Below are positions 26,209-35,581 of a stretch of DNA of 64,000 bases, one piece after another (position 1 is the first letter of the stretch; each line of letters starts with the position of its first letter). Under the pieces are notes generated by a model. It searched no databases, was not told where the DNA came from, and saw nothing but the letters and a program-made list of their open reading frames with translations. Source of the DNA: JBMONI01 sp049324575 (GTDB lineage Bacteria > Omnitrophota > Omnitrophia > Omnitrophales > Aquincolibacteriaceae); the NCBI GenBank assembly GCA_049324575.1, contig JBMONI010000007.1:1-64000 (forward strand), given 5' to 3'. Made by a program: the position numbers and the translations under genes.

Positions 26209-27322
26209 GGATCTGCTTCAGGTAACCGTCGAAATTCCTTCGTATCTCACGCAGGGAATCTCCGCCGAATTTCTCGAGAAAGGCCTCCGCAAGAGTATAG
26301 GCGACCAGGGACTCTCCGATCACGCTCCCCGCGGGAACGGCGCAAATATCGGCGCGCTCATAATCAGCTTTTTCGGGCCGCCGGGTCTGCATATTGACCG
26401 AGGCGAGAGGTTGGCCAAGCGTCGCGATCGGTTTCATCACCGCCCGGACCACGATGTCCGAACCGTTCGACATGCCGCCTTCGATCCCGCCGGCCCGGTT
26501 CGTCTCGCGAAAATACCCTTTTTCCTTCGAGTAAAAGATCTCATCGTGCGCCGCGGATCCCGGACAGGTCCCCAGCTTTATCCCGTCGCCGATCTCGACC
26601 GCTTTGACCGACTGCAGTCCCATCAGGCGATGGGCCAGCCGGGCATCGAGTTTTCGTTCGAAATGGACATGAGACCCGATCCCCGCCGGAACACCGCAAG
26701 CCCGCACTTCGAAGACCCCGCCGATACTGTCTTTGCTCTGCCGTGCACGGTCGATCTCGGCGATCATGAGTTTTTCCGTCTTGGCGCAGACGCAGGCGAC
26801 TTCGGACCGTTCGGCCGCCTCGCGGATCTTTTTCACCGTCAAGGCCGGGGATTCTTCGCAAGCGGCTTTCCCGATCTGGACCACATGCCCCGCGATCTCG
26901 ATCCCGAATTCCCGCAAAAGCAGTTTGGCCAAAGCGCCCGCCGCGACCCGCATCACGGTCTCCCGCGCACTGGCACGCTCGAGCACAGGACGAATGTTCT
27001 GATCGTACTTCAAAGCGCCCGCCAGATCCGCATGTCCCGGCCGGGGGCGGAAAAGGTCCGGCATGGAATCAATCTTGAAATCAGCGTTCGTCAGAAGAAA
27101 ACCGACCGGCGCGCCGGTAGTCTTCCCCTTCAGGACCCCGCCGATCACCTCGACCTTGTCCTTTTCGATCTTTTGTCGTCCGCCGCGCCCATAACCTTTC
27201 TGACGGCGGGCCAATTCTCCGTTGATGAAGCCAAGATCGACGGGAAGCCCGCTCGGCATCCCTTCGACGATCGCTGCCATTGACTGTCCGTGTGATTCGC
27301 CGCAGGTGATCATATTCAGCAT
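26201..27322 (-). CDS. aroC: Chorismate synthase
   Basis: The 373-residue enzyme eliminates phosphate from EPSP to make chorismate, using reduced FMN. Diagnostic blocks are ITCGESHGQSMAAIVEGMPS at the start, RRQKGYGRGGRQKIEKDKVE, RPRPGHADLAGALKY, ARETVMRVAAGALAK and GIEGGMSNGSDIVVRAVMKP. Full length and intact. It lies between the prepilin peptidase gene and aroK. The EPSP synthase and DAHP synthase genes are not in the window. Confidence 0.97.
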   Translation of the reverse strand: MLNMITCGESHGQSMAAIVEGMPSGLPVDLGFINGELARRQKGYGRGGRQKIEKDKVEVIGGVLKGKTTGAPVGFLLTNADFKIDSMPDLFRPRPGHADLAGALKYDQNIRPVLERASARETVMRVAAGALAKLLLREFGIEIAGHVVQIGKAACEESPALTVKKIREAAERSEVACVCAKTEKLMIAEIDRARQSKDSIGGVFEVRACGVPAGIGSHVHFERKLDARLAHRLMGLQSVKAVEIGDGIKLGTCPGSAAHDEIFYSKEKGYFRETNRAGGIEGGMSNGSDIVVRAVMKPIATLGQPLASVNMQTRRPEKADYERADICAVPAGSVIGESLVAYTLAEAFLEKFGGDSLREIRRNFDGYLKQIHE

Positions 27323-27335
27323 AGGTGTATCCTCT

Positions 27336-28112
27336 TCAGTAAGTGATCAAAAAATACGACCGGATCGGTTCGCCCCAGAAAAAGAACAGGACACTGCTCA
27401 GGGCCAAATACGGTCCATAAGGGATCGTTTCGGTCTTGGCGATCCATTTGGCATAAATGGCGACCGGCAAAGCAAAAAAAGGCGCCGTAAAAAAAATAAA
27501 GACCGTGTTGAGCGCGCCGACGAACGTTCCGGCCATGGCCAAAAGCATGACGTCCCCTCCGCCCATTGCTTCTTTACGGAAAATAATCTTCCCGGCCCAG
27601 CCCGTCAACCACAAAATCGCGGCCCCCGCCGCCCCGCCCATCAAGGCATGGATCAGCCCATCGGTCCACGGCCCCTGGCCAAGTCCCTCGGAAGCAAGAG
27701 CGCCGAACAAAAGCCCGGCCGCGATCCCCGGCACGGTGAGCGGATCGGGGATCAGTCCCGTTTCGAGGTCCGTCACGAAGATCATTTCGAGCAGTGAAAG
27801 AAAAACGACCGCTTCGGCCAAACGCCAGCCGGGCCCCAGGCATTTCCACAAGCTCCAGAAAAGAAGACCGGTCGTGATCTCCACCAGAAAATAGCGGACC
27901 GGGATCCGGAAGCCGCAGTGGCGGCAGCGCCCTTTCAAAAGGAGAAAGCTCAGAAGCGGGATGTTATCGTACCAGGCGATCCCCTTTTTACACGAAGGAC
28001 AGCGGGACCCCGGCCAAACGACGGATTCCCCTTTCGGAAGCCGGGAAATACAGACATTGAAAAAACTTCCGAAGGCCAGTCCCAGGACAAAGATAAGGAT
28101 CTCGATCGGCAT
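27336..28112 (-). CDS. Type IV prepilin peptidase (PilD/ComC family, A24)
   Basis: The product has 258 residues from ATG 28112. This polytopic inner-membrane aspartic protease cleaves and N-methylates type IV pilins and related secretion pseudopilins. SFFNVCISRLP is the N-terminal hallmark. Two CxxC pairs (CPSCKKG and CRHCGFRIP) form the zinc site. The catalytic Asp residues are in FVTDLETGLIPD and the GxGD loop MGGGDVMLL. Eight or so hydrophobic segments are evident. No pilin genes lie nearby, so its substrates must be encoded elsewhere. Confidence 0.94.
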   Translation of the reverse strand: MPIEILIFVLGLAFGSFFNVCISRLPKGESVVWPGSRCPSCKKGIAWYDNIPLLSFLLLKGRCRHCGFRIPVRYFLVEITTGLLFWSLWKCLGPGWRLAEAVVFLSLLEMIFVTDLETGLIPDPLTVPGIAAGLLFGALASEGLGQGPWTDGLIHALMGGAAGAAILWLTGWAGKIIFRKEAMGGGDVMLLAMAGTFVGALNTVFIFFTAPFFALPVAIYAKWIAKTETIPYGPYLALSSVLFFFWGEPIRSYFLITY

Positions 28113-28123
28113 AGGATGCTCTA

Positions 28124-28999
28124 TCAAGATTTCGACAAAGCCGCCTGCAAACTTTCGCGCATAACTTCTACCGGCGCTTTCTTGCCGGTCCAAAGTTCCC
28201 AGGCGCGCGCTCCCTGGTAAAGCAGCATGCCGAGCCCGTTCAGGGTCCGGTGCCCTTTTTTTGCGGCATCCCGGAGAAAAGGCGTCTGGGGCGGATTATA
28301 GACCAGATCCATGAAACACTTCTTCCCCGCCCTCGCCGGCGGAACCCAATCGGCAGGGATCACACGGGGATCCGAGGGCTTCAGCCCGAGCGGAGTTGCA
28401 TTGATCACCAGATCAGCGTTGAGGACCGCGGTCCGGACTTCCGCCGAACCGGCAGGGCTTTGGGCAAACGCGGTTTTGCGAAAGAGCTTTCGCATATCGC
28501 CAACGATGCGGGCGGCTTTCCGGGGAACGCAATCCGCGACCAGGATCGAGCCGATCCCCTCGCGGCCCAGACCGTACACCACCGCTCGTGCGGCACCTCC
28601 TGCGCCGAGAACGACCGCTTTTTTTCCCCGCAAACGGAATTTCGCGTCCCGGACCAGCGTGATCAGGAAACCTTCCATATCGGTATTTGTTCCAATCCAG
28701 CGTTTTCCTTGACGAAAGACCGTATTCACGGCCCCGATCGCCCGCGCCGCAGGGCGGACAGCGGTCAGGTGCGGCATCACAGCCTCTTTGTAAGGGACCG
28801 TCACATTGAAACCGGAGAGCGGAGAGCGGGAGATCGAACGCAGGGTCTTTTTAAAATCCTTCGGAAGAAGGTCCAAAACGATATAGTGGGCGGCGATCCC
28901 TGCGCGTGCAAAGGCCGCTTCATGCATGGCGGGAGAAAGCGTATGACCGAGCGGATGCCCGAAAAGTCCGTAGAGTTTGAAACCCGCCGGAGACTTCAC
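28124..28999 (-). CDS. aroE: Shikimate dehydrogenase
   Basis: This 291-residue NADP-dependent enzyme reduces 3-dehydroshikimate. The substrate-binding half starts LYGLFGHPLGHTLSPAMHEA, with GFNVTVPYKEAVMPHL carrying the catalytic Lys and VNTVFRQGKRWIGTNTDMEG downstream. The Rossmann half is AVVLGAGGAARAVVYGL. It overlaps leuA by 4 bp and precedes the prepilin peptidase gene by 11 bp, within a mixed branched-chain/aromatic amino-acid operon. Confidence 0.94.
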   Translation of the reverse strand: MKSPAGFKLYGLFGHPLGHTLSPAMHEAAFARAGIAAHYIVLDLLPKDFKKTLRSISRSPLSGFNVTVPYKEAVMPHLTAVRPAARAIGAVNTVFRQGKRWIGTNTDMEGFLITLVRDAKFRLRGKKAVVLGAGGAARAVVYGLGREGIGSILVADCVPRKAARIVGDMRKLFRKTAFAQSPAGSAEVRTAVLNADLVINATPLGLKPSDPRVIPADWVPPARAGKKCFMDLVYNPPQTPFLRDAAKKGHRTLNGLGMLLYQGARAWELWTGKKAPVEVMRESLQAALSKS

Positions 29000-30549
29000 A
29001 CCGGAGAGGGTCCCGCCGCATCCTGCGGGAAGTGCCGGGAAACGGTTTTATTGACCGCAAAAAGATAAGCGCGCGCGCTGGCCTCGATGATATCGGTGCT
29101 CATCCCCCGGCCTGTCACATCTTGGCCCCGGATGTTGAGCTTCACGACGACTTCACCTTGCGCATCCTTACCGCCCGTCACGGACTGGATCCCGTAATGG
29201 ACCACCTGGGCATTCGTCCCGACGATCTTCTCGATCGCTTTGTAGCAAGCGTCCACAGGCCCGTCCCCTTCCGAAGCCGCCGAGCGCACTTCGTTCTGGA
29301 TCCGTAAACGCACCTCGGCGCGAGGCCGCTGGTTCGTTTCGGTCCGGATGCTCAGATACTCCAGCTTCCAGGTCTCCGGAACGCCTACCCGTTCATCCTG
29401 CAGCAAGGCTTCGATATCCTCGTCATAGACATGTTTCTTCTTGTCCGCCAGCTGTTTGAAACGGGCGAACGCCTGGTCCAGCTCCTGATCGCTGATCGCA
29501 TACCCCAGCTTTCTCACGCGTTCATGGAACGCATGGCGGCCGGAAAGCTTTCCCAGCACCAGCTGATTGCCGGTCAACCCGATCTTTTTCGGATCGATGA
29601 TCTCGTAGGTCTGGCGTTTCTTCAGGACCCCGTCCTGATGGATCCCCGACTCATGGGAAAAGGCATTGCGTCCGACGATTGCCTTGTTGGGCTGTACGAC
29701 CATACCGGTCAAATGTGACACCAGGCGTGAAGTCTTCACGATCTGGTTCAGCTTGATATCCGTGTAGCAATCCATGAAATCCTTGCGCGTATCGATCGCC
29801 ATTACGATCTCTTCCATGGAAGCGTTCCCGGCCCGTTCGCCGATCCCGTTGATCGTGCATTCCACCTGGTTCGCCCCGGCCAGGATCGCCGCCAGCGAAT
29901 TAGCGACCGCAAGTCCGAGGTCATTATGGCAATGGACGGAGAGGATCACTTTTTTGCCAAGCGAGGGGTTTTTTTTGATCAGCAAATGGATCAGTTCCGA
30001 AAATTCCTGCGGGACCGTATAGCCGACCGTATCGGGAATATTGATCGAGGTTGCGCCCGCGCCGATCGCAGCCTTGACGACATCGACCAGAAAACCCGGC
30101 TCGGTCCGCGAAGCGTCTTCCGGAGAGAATTCGACCTGGGCGAAATCCTTTTTCGCGGAAAGGATGTTGCGGACCGCCATGTCCAGGATCTCGCGTTTAT
30201 CCTTTTTCAATTTGTACTGGCGATGGATCTGTGATGTCGCCAAGAACACATGCAGCCTTTTGCGGCGCGCTTTTTCCAGCGCCTCGCGGCAGGCATCAAT
30301 GTCCTTGGGGATCATCCGGGAAAGTCCGCAGATAATGGGTTTGCGGACAGCCTCCGAGATCATCTTCACAGCGCGGAGCTCCCCCGGCGAAGAGGCCGGA
30401 AACCCCGCTTCGATCACGTCCACGTTCAAACGCTCCAGCTGACGGGCGATCTGAAGTTTCTCGTCCGGGGTCAGCGAAGCGCCAGGCGATTGCTCGCCGT
30501 CGCGAAGCGTCGTGTCAAAAATATGGATCTTGCGTCGGGCGGTCTTCAT
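28996..30549 (-). CDS. leuA: 2-isopropylmalate synthase
   Basis: The product has 517 residues from ATG 30549, which overlaps the ilvC stop as ATGA; the much longer upstream reading is an ilvC shadow. The enzyme condenses acetyl-CoA with 2-ketoisovalerate, the first step of leucine synthesis. The catalytic barrel opens IFDTTLRDGEQSPGASL. The metal ligands are in VHCHNDLGLAVANSLAAILA, followed by NGIGERAGNASMEE. The C-terminal LeuA dimerisation (allosteric) domain is present (VVHYGIQSVTGGKDAQGEV), which usually means leucine feedback control. Confidence 0.95.
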   Translation of the reverse strand: MKTARRKIHIFDTTLRDGEQSPGASLTPDEKLQIARQLERLNVDVIEAGFPASSPGELRAVKMISEAVRKPIICGLSRMIPKDIDACREALEKARRKRLHVFLATSQIHRQYKLKKDKREILDMAVRNILSAKKDFAQVEFSPEDASRTEPGFLVDVVKAAIGAGATSINIPDTVGYTVPQEFSELIHLLIKKNPSLGKKVILSVHCHNDLGLAVANSLAAILAGANQVECTINGIGERAGNASMEEIVMAIDTRKDFMDCYTDIKLNQIVKTSRLVSHLTGMVVQPNKAIVGRNAFSHESGIHQDGVLKKRQTYEIIDPKKIGLTGNQLVLGKLSGRHAFHERVRKLGYAISDQELDQAFARFKQLADKKKHVYDEDIEALLQDERVGVPETWKLEYLSIRTETNQRPRAEVRLRIQNEVRSAASEGDGPVDACYKAIEKIVGTNAQVVHYGIQSVTGGKDAQGEVVVKLNIRGQDVTGRGMSTDIIEASARAYLFAVNKTVSRHFPQDAAGPSPV

Positions 30550-31553
30550 TTTTTCTTGTGAGCGTCCTGGATCCAAGCCATCATCTTGCGCAATTCGGCG
30601 CCGATTTTTTCGATCGGATGCCCGTCGCACGTTTCGCGCATCTTGTTGAAATTCGGACGTCCTTTCCGGTTCTCTTCGATCCATTCGCGCGCAAAAGCGC
30701 CGGACTGGATCTCTTTTAAGATCTTTTTCATCTCTTCCTTGGCCTTCGGGCTGATCACGCGTTTGCCCCGCGTGTAATCCCCATACTCGGCCGTATCGGA
30801 AACACGGCGGTGCATCCCGCTGATCCCGGACACAAAGATCGCATCCACGATCAGTTTTACCTCGTGTTGGCATTCGAAATACGCCATCTCGGGCTGATAG
30901 CCGGCTTCGACCAGGGTTTCGTACCCGGCGCGGATCAGTTCGCTCAAACCGCCGCACAGCACGGCTTGCTCGCCGAAGAGATCGGTTTCGGTCTCTTCCT
31001 TAAAGGTCGTCTCGACGACCCCGGCGCGCGTTCCGCCGAGCGCCTTCGCGTGCGCGAGCGCAAGCGCAAGCGCATTCCCCGTCGCATCCTGATGGACCGC
31101 CACCAGGCACGGCACTCCGCCGCCTTCGACATACTGCGAACGGACCAGGGATCCGGGCCCCTTCGGCGCCACCATGATCACATCGATATCCTTCGGCGGC
31201 TTGATATAACCGAAGTGGATGTTGAAGCCGTGCGAAAACAGGAGGGCTTTGCCCGCCTTCATATGCGGTGCAATGCTCTTCGCGTAGATCTCCCCCTGAA
31301 GATGGTCCTGCGTCAGGATCTGAATGATATCGGCCTGCTGAGTCGCCTCTTCGGCCGTCACCGGCTTGAATCCGTCCTGGACCGCCTGCTCATGATTCTT
31401 GCCGCCCGGACGCTGCGCGACAAGGACCGGGACACCGGAATCCCTGAGGTTCAGCCCCTGACCGCGCCCCTGGATCCCGTAGCCGATGATCGCGACTTTT
31501 TTCTTCTTGATCAGTTCAAGATCCGCATCTTTATCATAAAAGATCTTCGCCAT
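30546..31553 (-). CDS. ilvC: Ketol-acid reductoisomerase (class I)
   Basis: The product has 335 residues. ATG 31553 is supported by AAGGAG 8 bases upstream. It isomerises and reduces acetolactate or acetohydroxybutyrate. The cofactor loop is AIIGYGIQGRGQGLNLRDSG. The metal/substrate site includes APKGPGSLVR and DLFGEQAVLCGG, and the short class I C-terminal knotted domain ends the protein. Second step of valine/isoleucine synthesis; the surrounding ilvB, ilvH and leuA genes fit exactly. Confidence 0.95.
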   Translation of the reverse strand: MAKIFYDKDADLELIKKKKVAIIGYGIQGRGQGLNLRDSGVPVLVAQRPGGKNHEQAVQDGFKPVTAEEATQQADIIQILTQDHLQGEIYAKSIAPHMKAGKALLFSHGFNIHFGYIKPPKDIDVIMVAPKGPGSLVRSQYVEGGGVPCLVAVHQDATGNALALALAHAKALGGTRAGVVETTFKEETETDLFGEQAVLCGGLSELIRAGYETLVEAGYQPEMAYFECQHEVKLIVDAIFVSGISGMHRRVSDTAEYGDYTRGKRVISPKAKEEMKKILKEIQSGAFAREWIEENRKGRPNFNKMRETCDGHPIEKIGAELRKMMAWIQDAHKKK

Positions 31554-31597
31554 AAATAAACTCCTTGTGTTTGGAAAATTCCGGAAAAACCCCAAAA

Positions 31598-32215
31598 CTA
31601 CTTTGAAGCTTTTGGGGACCTTTTCTTCGAGCCGCCGGAGGCCCGAAGTGAGACAGGCAGGGCTTTTTCAAGCTCCTCGGCCGATGAAAACGTCCGGGTA
31701 CGAAGGACGGGCTTTCCGGGCACCTGCATGGTCGAACGCCGGGCGATCGCCACGAGGCCGGTCCGCACCACCTCGAGGATCCCGAAAGGCTCGAGTAGCT
31801 CGATCATCGCATCGACCTTGCTTTCGGTCCCCGTGACCTCGACCGTCAGGTGTTTGCTATTGACGTCCACGATCTTCGCGCGAAAGGTGTTCGCGATCTG
31901 CATGACATCGCTGCGTTCGGCTGAACCGGACGCGGACACTTTTAAAAGCATCAGTTCACGGTCGATGATCTCTTCGTCCTTGATGTCCTCGACCTTGATC
32001 ACATCGACAAGCTTATCGAGCTGTTTGACCATCTGCTCGCAAACACGGTCGTCCCCGACCGTCACAATGGTCATGCGCGAAACGGAGGGATCATGGGTCT
32101 CCCCCACGGTCAGCGAATCGATATTGAAACCACGGCCGGAAATAAGCGTCGAAACCCGGGCCAGGACCCCCGAATGGTTCTCCACCAGCGCCGAGATGAT
32201 ATGTCGTTGTTTCAT
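31598..32215 (-). CDS. ilvH: Acetolactate synthase small (regulatory) subunit
   Basis: This 205-residue protein is longer than the typical 160-175. The N-terminal ACT domain (HIISALVENHSGVLARVSTL; GFNIDSLTVGETHDPSVSRM) binds valine and confers feedback inhibition. The C-terminal subunit domain (LMLLKVSASGSAERSDVMQI; MIELLEPFGILEVVRTGLVA) follows. About 35 extra residues at the end are basic and Ser/Lys-rich (SLRASGGSKKRSPKASK); their role is unknown. It lies 33 bp after ilvB and 44 bp before ilvC. Confidence 0.94.
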   Translation of the reverse strand: MKQRHIISALVENHSGVLARVSTLISGRGFNIDSLTVGETHDPSVSRMTIVTVGDDRVCEQMVKQLDKLVDVIKVEDIKDEEIIDRELMLLKVSASGSAERSDVMQIANTFRAKIVDVNSKHLTVEVTGTESKVDAMIELLEPFGILEVVRTGLVAIARRSTMQVPGKPVLRTRTFSSAEELEKALPVSLRASGGSKKRSPKASK

Positions 32216-32248
32216 AGGTCTCCTTCGCCTCGCACGATTTGACAGACG

Positions 32249-33925
32249 TTAAGCCATGTCCATGATCTGGTCTAGCGCATTGCCGGCCGGGACCATGGGA
32301 TAAACGTTGTCCGCCGGAGTCACCGTGCAGTGGACCAGCACCGGACCGGGATGGGCCAGCGCTTTCTTGATGACCGGCACCACATCCGTCTTCGTGCGGA
32401 TCTTCATCCCCGTTACGTGATGCCCTTCCGCCAGCTTCAGGAAATCCGGGTTCGACGGCCGCAAAAAGGACCCTGACAGCCGGTTCTTGTAGAACAGCTG
32501 CTGCCACTGGCGCACCATGCCGTGATGGCCATTGTCCATCAGGAACATCTTCACGGGCACCTTATAGTATGAGGCCGTGGTCAACTCCCCCAAGGTCATC
32601 TGCGAAGAGCCGTCCCCATCGATCAGGACCACCTGTTCCCCCGGCCGGCCGAGCGCCGCGCCGATCGCCGCCGGCAGTCCATACCCCATCGTGCCCAATC
32701 CGCCCGAAGTGAGCATACTGCGCGGTTTTTTGAACTGATACCATTGGGACGTCCACATCTGATGCTGGCCGACCCCGGTCACTACCACCGCCTGATGCCG
32801 GGTGATCTGGCCGAGCGTTTCGATGATATATTCTTGCCGCAAGACGTCATCCTTTTTATATTTCATCGGATGTTTTCGCTTCCATTCCGCGACCTGCGCA
32901 AGCCACGGCCGGATATCCTTGCGACGGTCCTTGACAAGCTTCGCAAGTTCCCGAACCACGGGTTTCACATCCCCCAAGATCGACACGTCCACTTTCACCG
33001 TTTTGGAAATAGAGGCCGGATCGATATCGATGTGAATGATTTTCGCATGGGGACAGAATTTGTCGATCTTCCCCGTTACGCGGTCATCGAAACGCGCTCC
33101 GATCGCAATGAGCAGATCGCAATTCTGAACGGCATAATTCGCATACACGGTCCCGTGCATCCCCAGCATCCGGAGCGCCGAAGGATGATCTTCGGGGAAA
33201 ATGCCGAGCCCGAGGACCGTGGTCGTGATCGGAATTCCCGTTTTCTCGACCAGGGCGCGGATCTCGCGGTGCGCGTTCGAACCCACCGCGCCGCCGCCGA
33301 CATAAAGGCACGGCCTTTGGCTCTGTTGGATCAGTTCCGCGGCTTTGCGGATATCCTTTGGATCCCCTTCTTCCGGGAAATGATAGCCGCGCAGTTTGAC
33401 TTCTTCCGGCCACTCGAAATCGACCACCTGACGGCTCACATCCACCGGAAAATCGATCAGGACAGGTCCCGGCCGTCCCGTGCTCGCGATATGAAACGCT
33501 TCCCGCACCACACGGGTGATGTCTCGCGCGTCGGTCAGAAGATAATTGTGCTTTGTGATGGGCCGCGTAATTCCGATCACATCGGCCTCCTGGAAAGCGT
33601 CGCTTCCGATCGCGGTGGTGGCCACCTGGCCGGTAATACACACCAGCGGCGCCGAATCCATATAGGCAGTCGCAAGCCCGGTCACGGTATTGGTCGCCGC
33701 CGGACCCGAGGTCACTATGCAAACCCCTGGTTTTCCGGTCGCGCGGCCATAGCCATCGGCCATATGCGTCGCTCCCTGTTCGTGCCGCACCAGGATCAGC
33801 TTGAGCTTTGAATCATAAAGCACATCAAAGGTCGGCAGGATCACGCCTCCGGGAAGTCCGAAGACATATTCCACGCCTTGCATTTCGAGGGCTTTGACCA
33901 GGATTTGCGCACCGCTCATTTTCAT
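32249..33925 (-). CDS. ilvB: Acetolactate synthase large (catalytic) subunit
   Basis: This 558-residue thiamine-diphosphate enzyme condenses two pyruvates, or pyruvate plus 2-ketobutyrate. The N-terminal domain has VEYVFGLPGGVILPTFD and the catalytic Glu in RHEQGATHMADGYGRATG. The central FAD-like domain and the C-terminal ThDP motif GDGSSQMTLGELTTASYYKVPVK (quoted here only by its ends: GDGS...N at MDNGHHG) are intact. GGLGTMGYGLPAAIGAALG is also diagnostic. It forms the holoenzyme with the small subunit encoded next. Confidence 0.95.
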   Translation of the reverse strand: MKMSGAQILVKALEMQGVEYVFGLPGGVILPTFDVLYDSKLKLILVRHEQGATHMADGYGRATGKPGVCIVTSGPAATNTVTGLATAYMDSAPLVCITGQVATTAIGSDAFQEADVIGITRPITKHNYLLTDARDITRVVREAFHIASTGRPGPVLIDFPVDVSRQVVDFEWPEEVKLRGYHFPEEGDPKDIRKAAELIQQSQRPCLYVGGGAVGSNAHREIRALVEKTGIPITTTVLGLGIFPEDHPSALRMLGMHGTVYANYAVQNCDLLIAIGARFDDRVTGKIDKFCPHAKIIHIDIDPASISKTVKVDVSILGDVKPVVRELAKLVKDRRKDIRPWLAQVAEWKRKHPMKYKKDDVLRQEYIIETLGQITRHQAVVVTGVGQHQMWTSQWYQFKKPRSMLTSGGLGTMGYGLPAAIGAALGRPGEQVVLIDGDGSSQMTLGELTTASYYKVPVKMFLMDNGHHGMVRQWQQLFYKNRLSGSFLRPSNPDFLKLAEGHHVTGMKIRTKTDVVPVIKKALAHPGPVLVHCTVTPADNVYPMVPAGNALDQIMDMA

Positions 33926-33943
33926 GCTGAAGACTTTCCTTTC

Positions 33944-34762
33944 TTAAACCGCGAAGAATTCCTTCACGGATCTTTTCAATCGCTCATACCAGGTTAAAGC
34001 GCGGGTATCCGCAAGCCGTTTCCATTCCTCGGCTTTCGCATCGAACCATTCCATAAGCGTTTTCCGGAAACTTCTTTTGCTGAAGTCCTCGGCGTCCTTG
34101 AAGGAGCGGACCTCGATCCAGTAACCCTTCTCCTGGAACCGCATCGCGCCCGTTTCGACTTCCTTTTGAAGCTCCGCCTGCGCTTCATGCAAAGCAACAT
34201 AGATCGGGATTTGCTCTTCGGAACGGCTTTTCAGCCGGAGCATCTTTTCCGTTTCCCCCATCCAGCTCCCGCCGAGCAACGCGACCGCTGAAAAATCCGG
34301 AGCATAATTGATCCCGAGGTAGAAAGCGTAAGCAGCGCTCTGGCCGTTGCCGATCAAGTACACTTTATGTTCGTTGGCAGGCCACGCGCTTAACACAAAA
34401 TCGCGGATCTCAAAGATCCAGCGGTCCGTCGACTTGGGCTCTGCGATCAGTTTTTCCGGGCGCAAATACTGCGGCACAAGGACGATCGCCTGATAATAAG
34501 GTCCGAATTCCACCCATTTTTCGGCGTGTTTTTTCGGATCTTCCCCGCCGTCCGGGATTGAAATGATCAGCGGATAACGTTCGGAAGCGCTGATCCCTTC
34601 CGGCACGAACAGATAGACCGGATGTTTAAAGCCATCGAGCTCGATCAGCCCGGTCTGAATGCCATTCTCCTCGGCCCGCAACGGCGCGCTCGCGCTCACT
34701 CCAAAGCAAAACGCGGCCCCAAGGACAAGCCCTAAAATCCAATATTTTTTTCGCGGATGCAT
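33944..34762 (-). CDS. Secreted alpha/beta-hydrolase-like protein of unknown substrate
   Basis: The product has 272 residues from ATG 34762, giving a signal peptide (RKKYWILGLVLGAAFCFGVS) with a likely cleavage after ...APLRAEE. The body has an esterase/PHB-depolymerase-like outline: PVYLFVPEGISASERYPLII, YQAIVLVPQYL and AYAFYLGINYAPDFSAVALL. The nucleophile-elbow region reads YLIGNGQSAAYAF, not a canonical GxSxG, so catalysis is doubtful. It lies 18 bp before ilvB and directly behind the strong promoter at 34806-34834. Its link to amino-acid synthesis is unexplained. Confidence 0.6.
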   Translation of the reverse strand: MHPRKKYWILGLVLGAAFCFGVSASAPLRAEENGIQTGLIELDGFKHPVYLFVPEGISASERYPLIISIPDGGEDPKKHAEKWVEFGPYYQAIVLVPQYLRPEKLIAEPKSTDRWIFEIRDFVLSAWPANEHKVYLIGNGQSAAYAFYLGINYAPDFSAVALLGGSWMGETEKMLRLKSRSEEQIPIYVALHEAQAELQKEVETGAMRFQEKGYWIEVRSFKDAEDFSKRSFRKTLMEWFDAKAEEWKRLADTRALTWYERLKRSVKEFFAV

Positions 34763-34805
34763 TTGATTCACGAAATTTACGTAACTCGTTGATTGGAAAG
34801 CGGTT

Positions 34806-34834
34806 ATTCTAGATGACGAAGCCTTTTCTGTCAA
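34806..34834 (-). promoter_or_regulatory. Strong sigma70-type promoter of the hydrolase-ilv-leu-aro run
   Basis: Minus-strand -35 TTGACA (34829-34834), a 17-nt spacer, then -10 TAGAAT (34806-34811). The predicted start is near 34799, about 37 nt upstream of the ATG at 34762. All genes down to dprA (23399) follow on the same strand, with only short gaps or overlaps. Confidence 0.75.
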
Positions 34835-34884
34835 TGAAGCCCTTGAAAGAGCCTCATGGCCGCGTTCTAGATCCCGGGCCGGGA

Positions 34885-35523
34885 CTATTTCGGAACTCGA
34901 AGCGCATCAAGCTTTTGGGTAAGCTGCCGGGCGCGATCGGTGATCTCGGCCCAATTATCAGACCGTAGCAAGGTGCGGTCGAAGAGGGCTTTTCCCACGG
35001 AAACCGCGACACAATCTTTCAGATAAACGAACGCGTTATCGAGGGTCACGCCGCCGGCCGCCATGAATTTGAGCGAAGGCAGGGTCGAGCGCAGCAGTTT
35101 GAGATAGCCGGGCCCGCCGATCAGATTCACCGGATAGACGCGGATCATATCCGCTCCGAGTTGATAGGCGTTGAGCGCTTCCGTCGGGGTCAGGGCCCCC
35201 TGGATGACGAACGTATCATTATGTTTTGCGACGGTGATCACGTCGCGGTCGGTGAATGAGCTCGAAATGAACCGGGCGCCCGCATTGATCGCGCGCTGGG
35301 CCACCTCCCCGTTCGTCACGCCGGAAGCCCCGAACACACAGCCTTCCTTTTTCGCCTGGGCCTCGAGGAGGCGGAACGGCTGGTTTGACAACATGGAGAT
35401 CTCAAAAAGGCGGAATCCGCCGTCCATCGCGGCTTTGATCATGTTCTCCGCGTCCTCCGGAGAACTCGAACGGATCACCGCGGCCAGTTTGAAATCTTCG
35501 AACGATTTGAGCAAAGAATCCAT
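34885..35523 (-). CDS. KDPG/KHG aldolase homologue with Lys-to-Arg change at the Schiff-base site
   Basis: This 212-residue TIM-barrel protein of the Eda family normally cleaves 2-keto-3-deoxy-6-phosphogluconate. The conserved Glu is kept (Glu41 in GGFRLFEIS), as are the phosphate-binding AAGGVTLDNA and SVGKALF. The position of the lysine that forms the Schiff base ([KxFP]/KVYP type) reads MIRVYPVNLIGG, so Arg128 replaces Lys. The protein may be catalytically dead, use a different mechanism, or act as a sensor. It has its own promoter at 35582-35609. Confidence 0.8.
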   Translation of the reverse strand: MDSLLKSFEDFKLAAVIRSSSPEDAENMIKAAMDGGFRLFEISMLSNQPFRLLEAQAKKEGCVFGASGVTNGEVAQRAINAGARFISSSFTDRDVITVAKHNDTFVIQGALTPTEALNAYQLGADMIRVYPVNLIGGPGYLKLLRSTLPSLKFMAAGGVTLDNAFVYLKDCVAVSVGKALFDRTLLRSDNWAEITDRARQLTQKLDALRVPK

Positions 35524-35581
35524 AGATCTTGTATGTTTCTATCCGGATCCGGCGCTTGCGGAACGGGATCGGAACGGGCTC

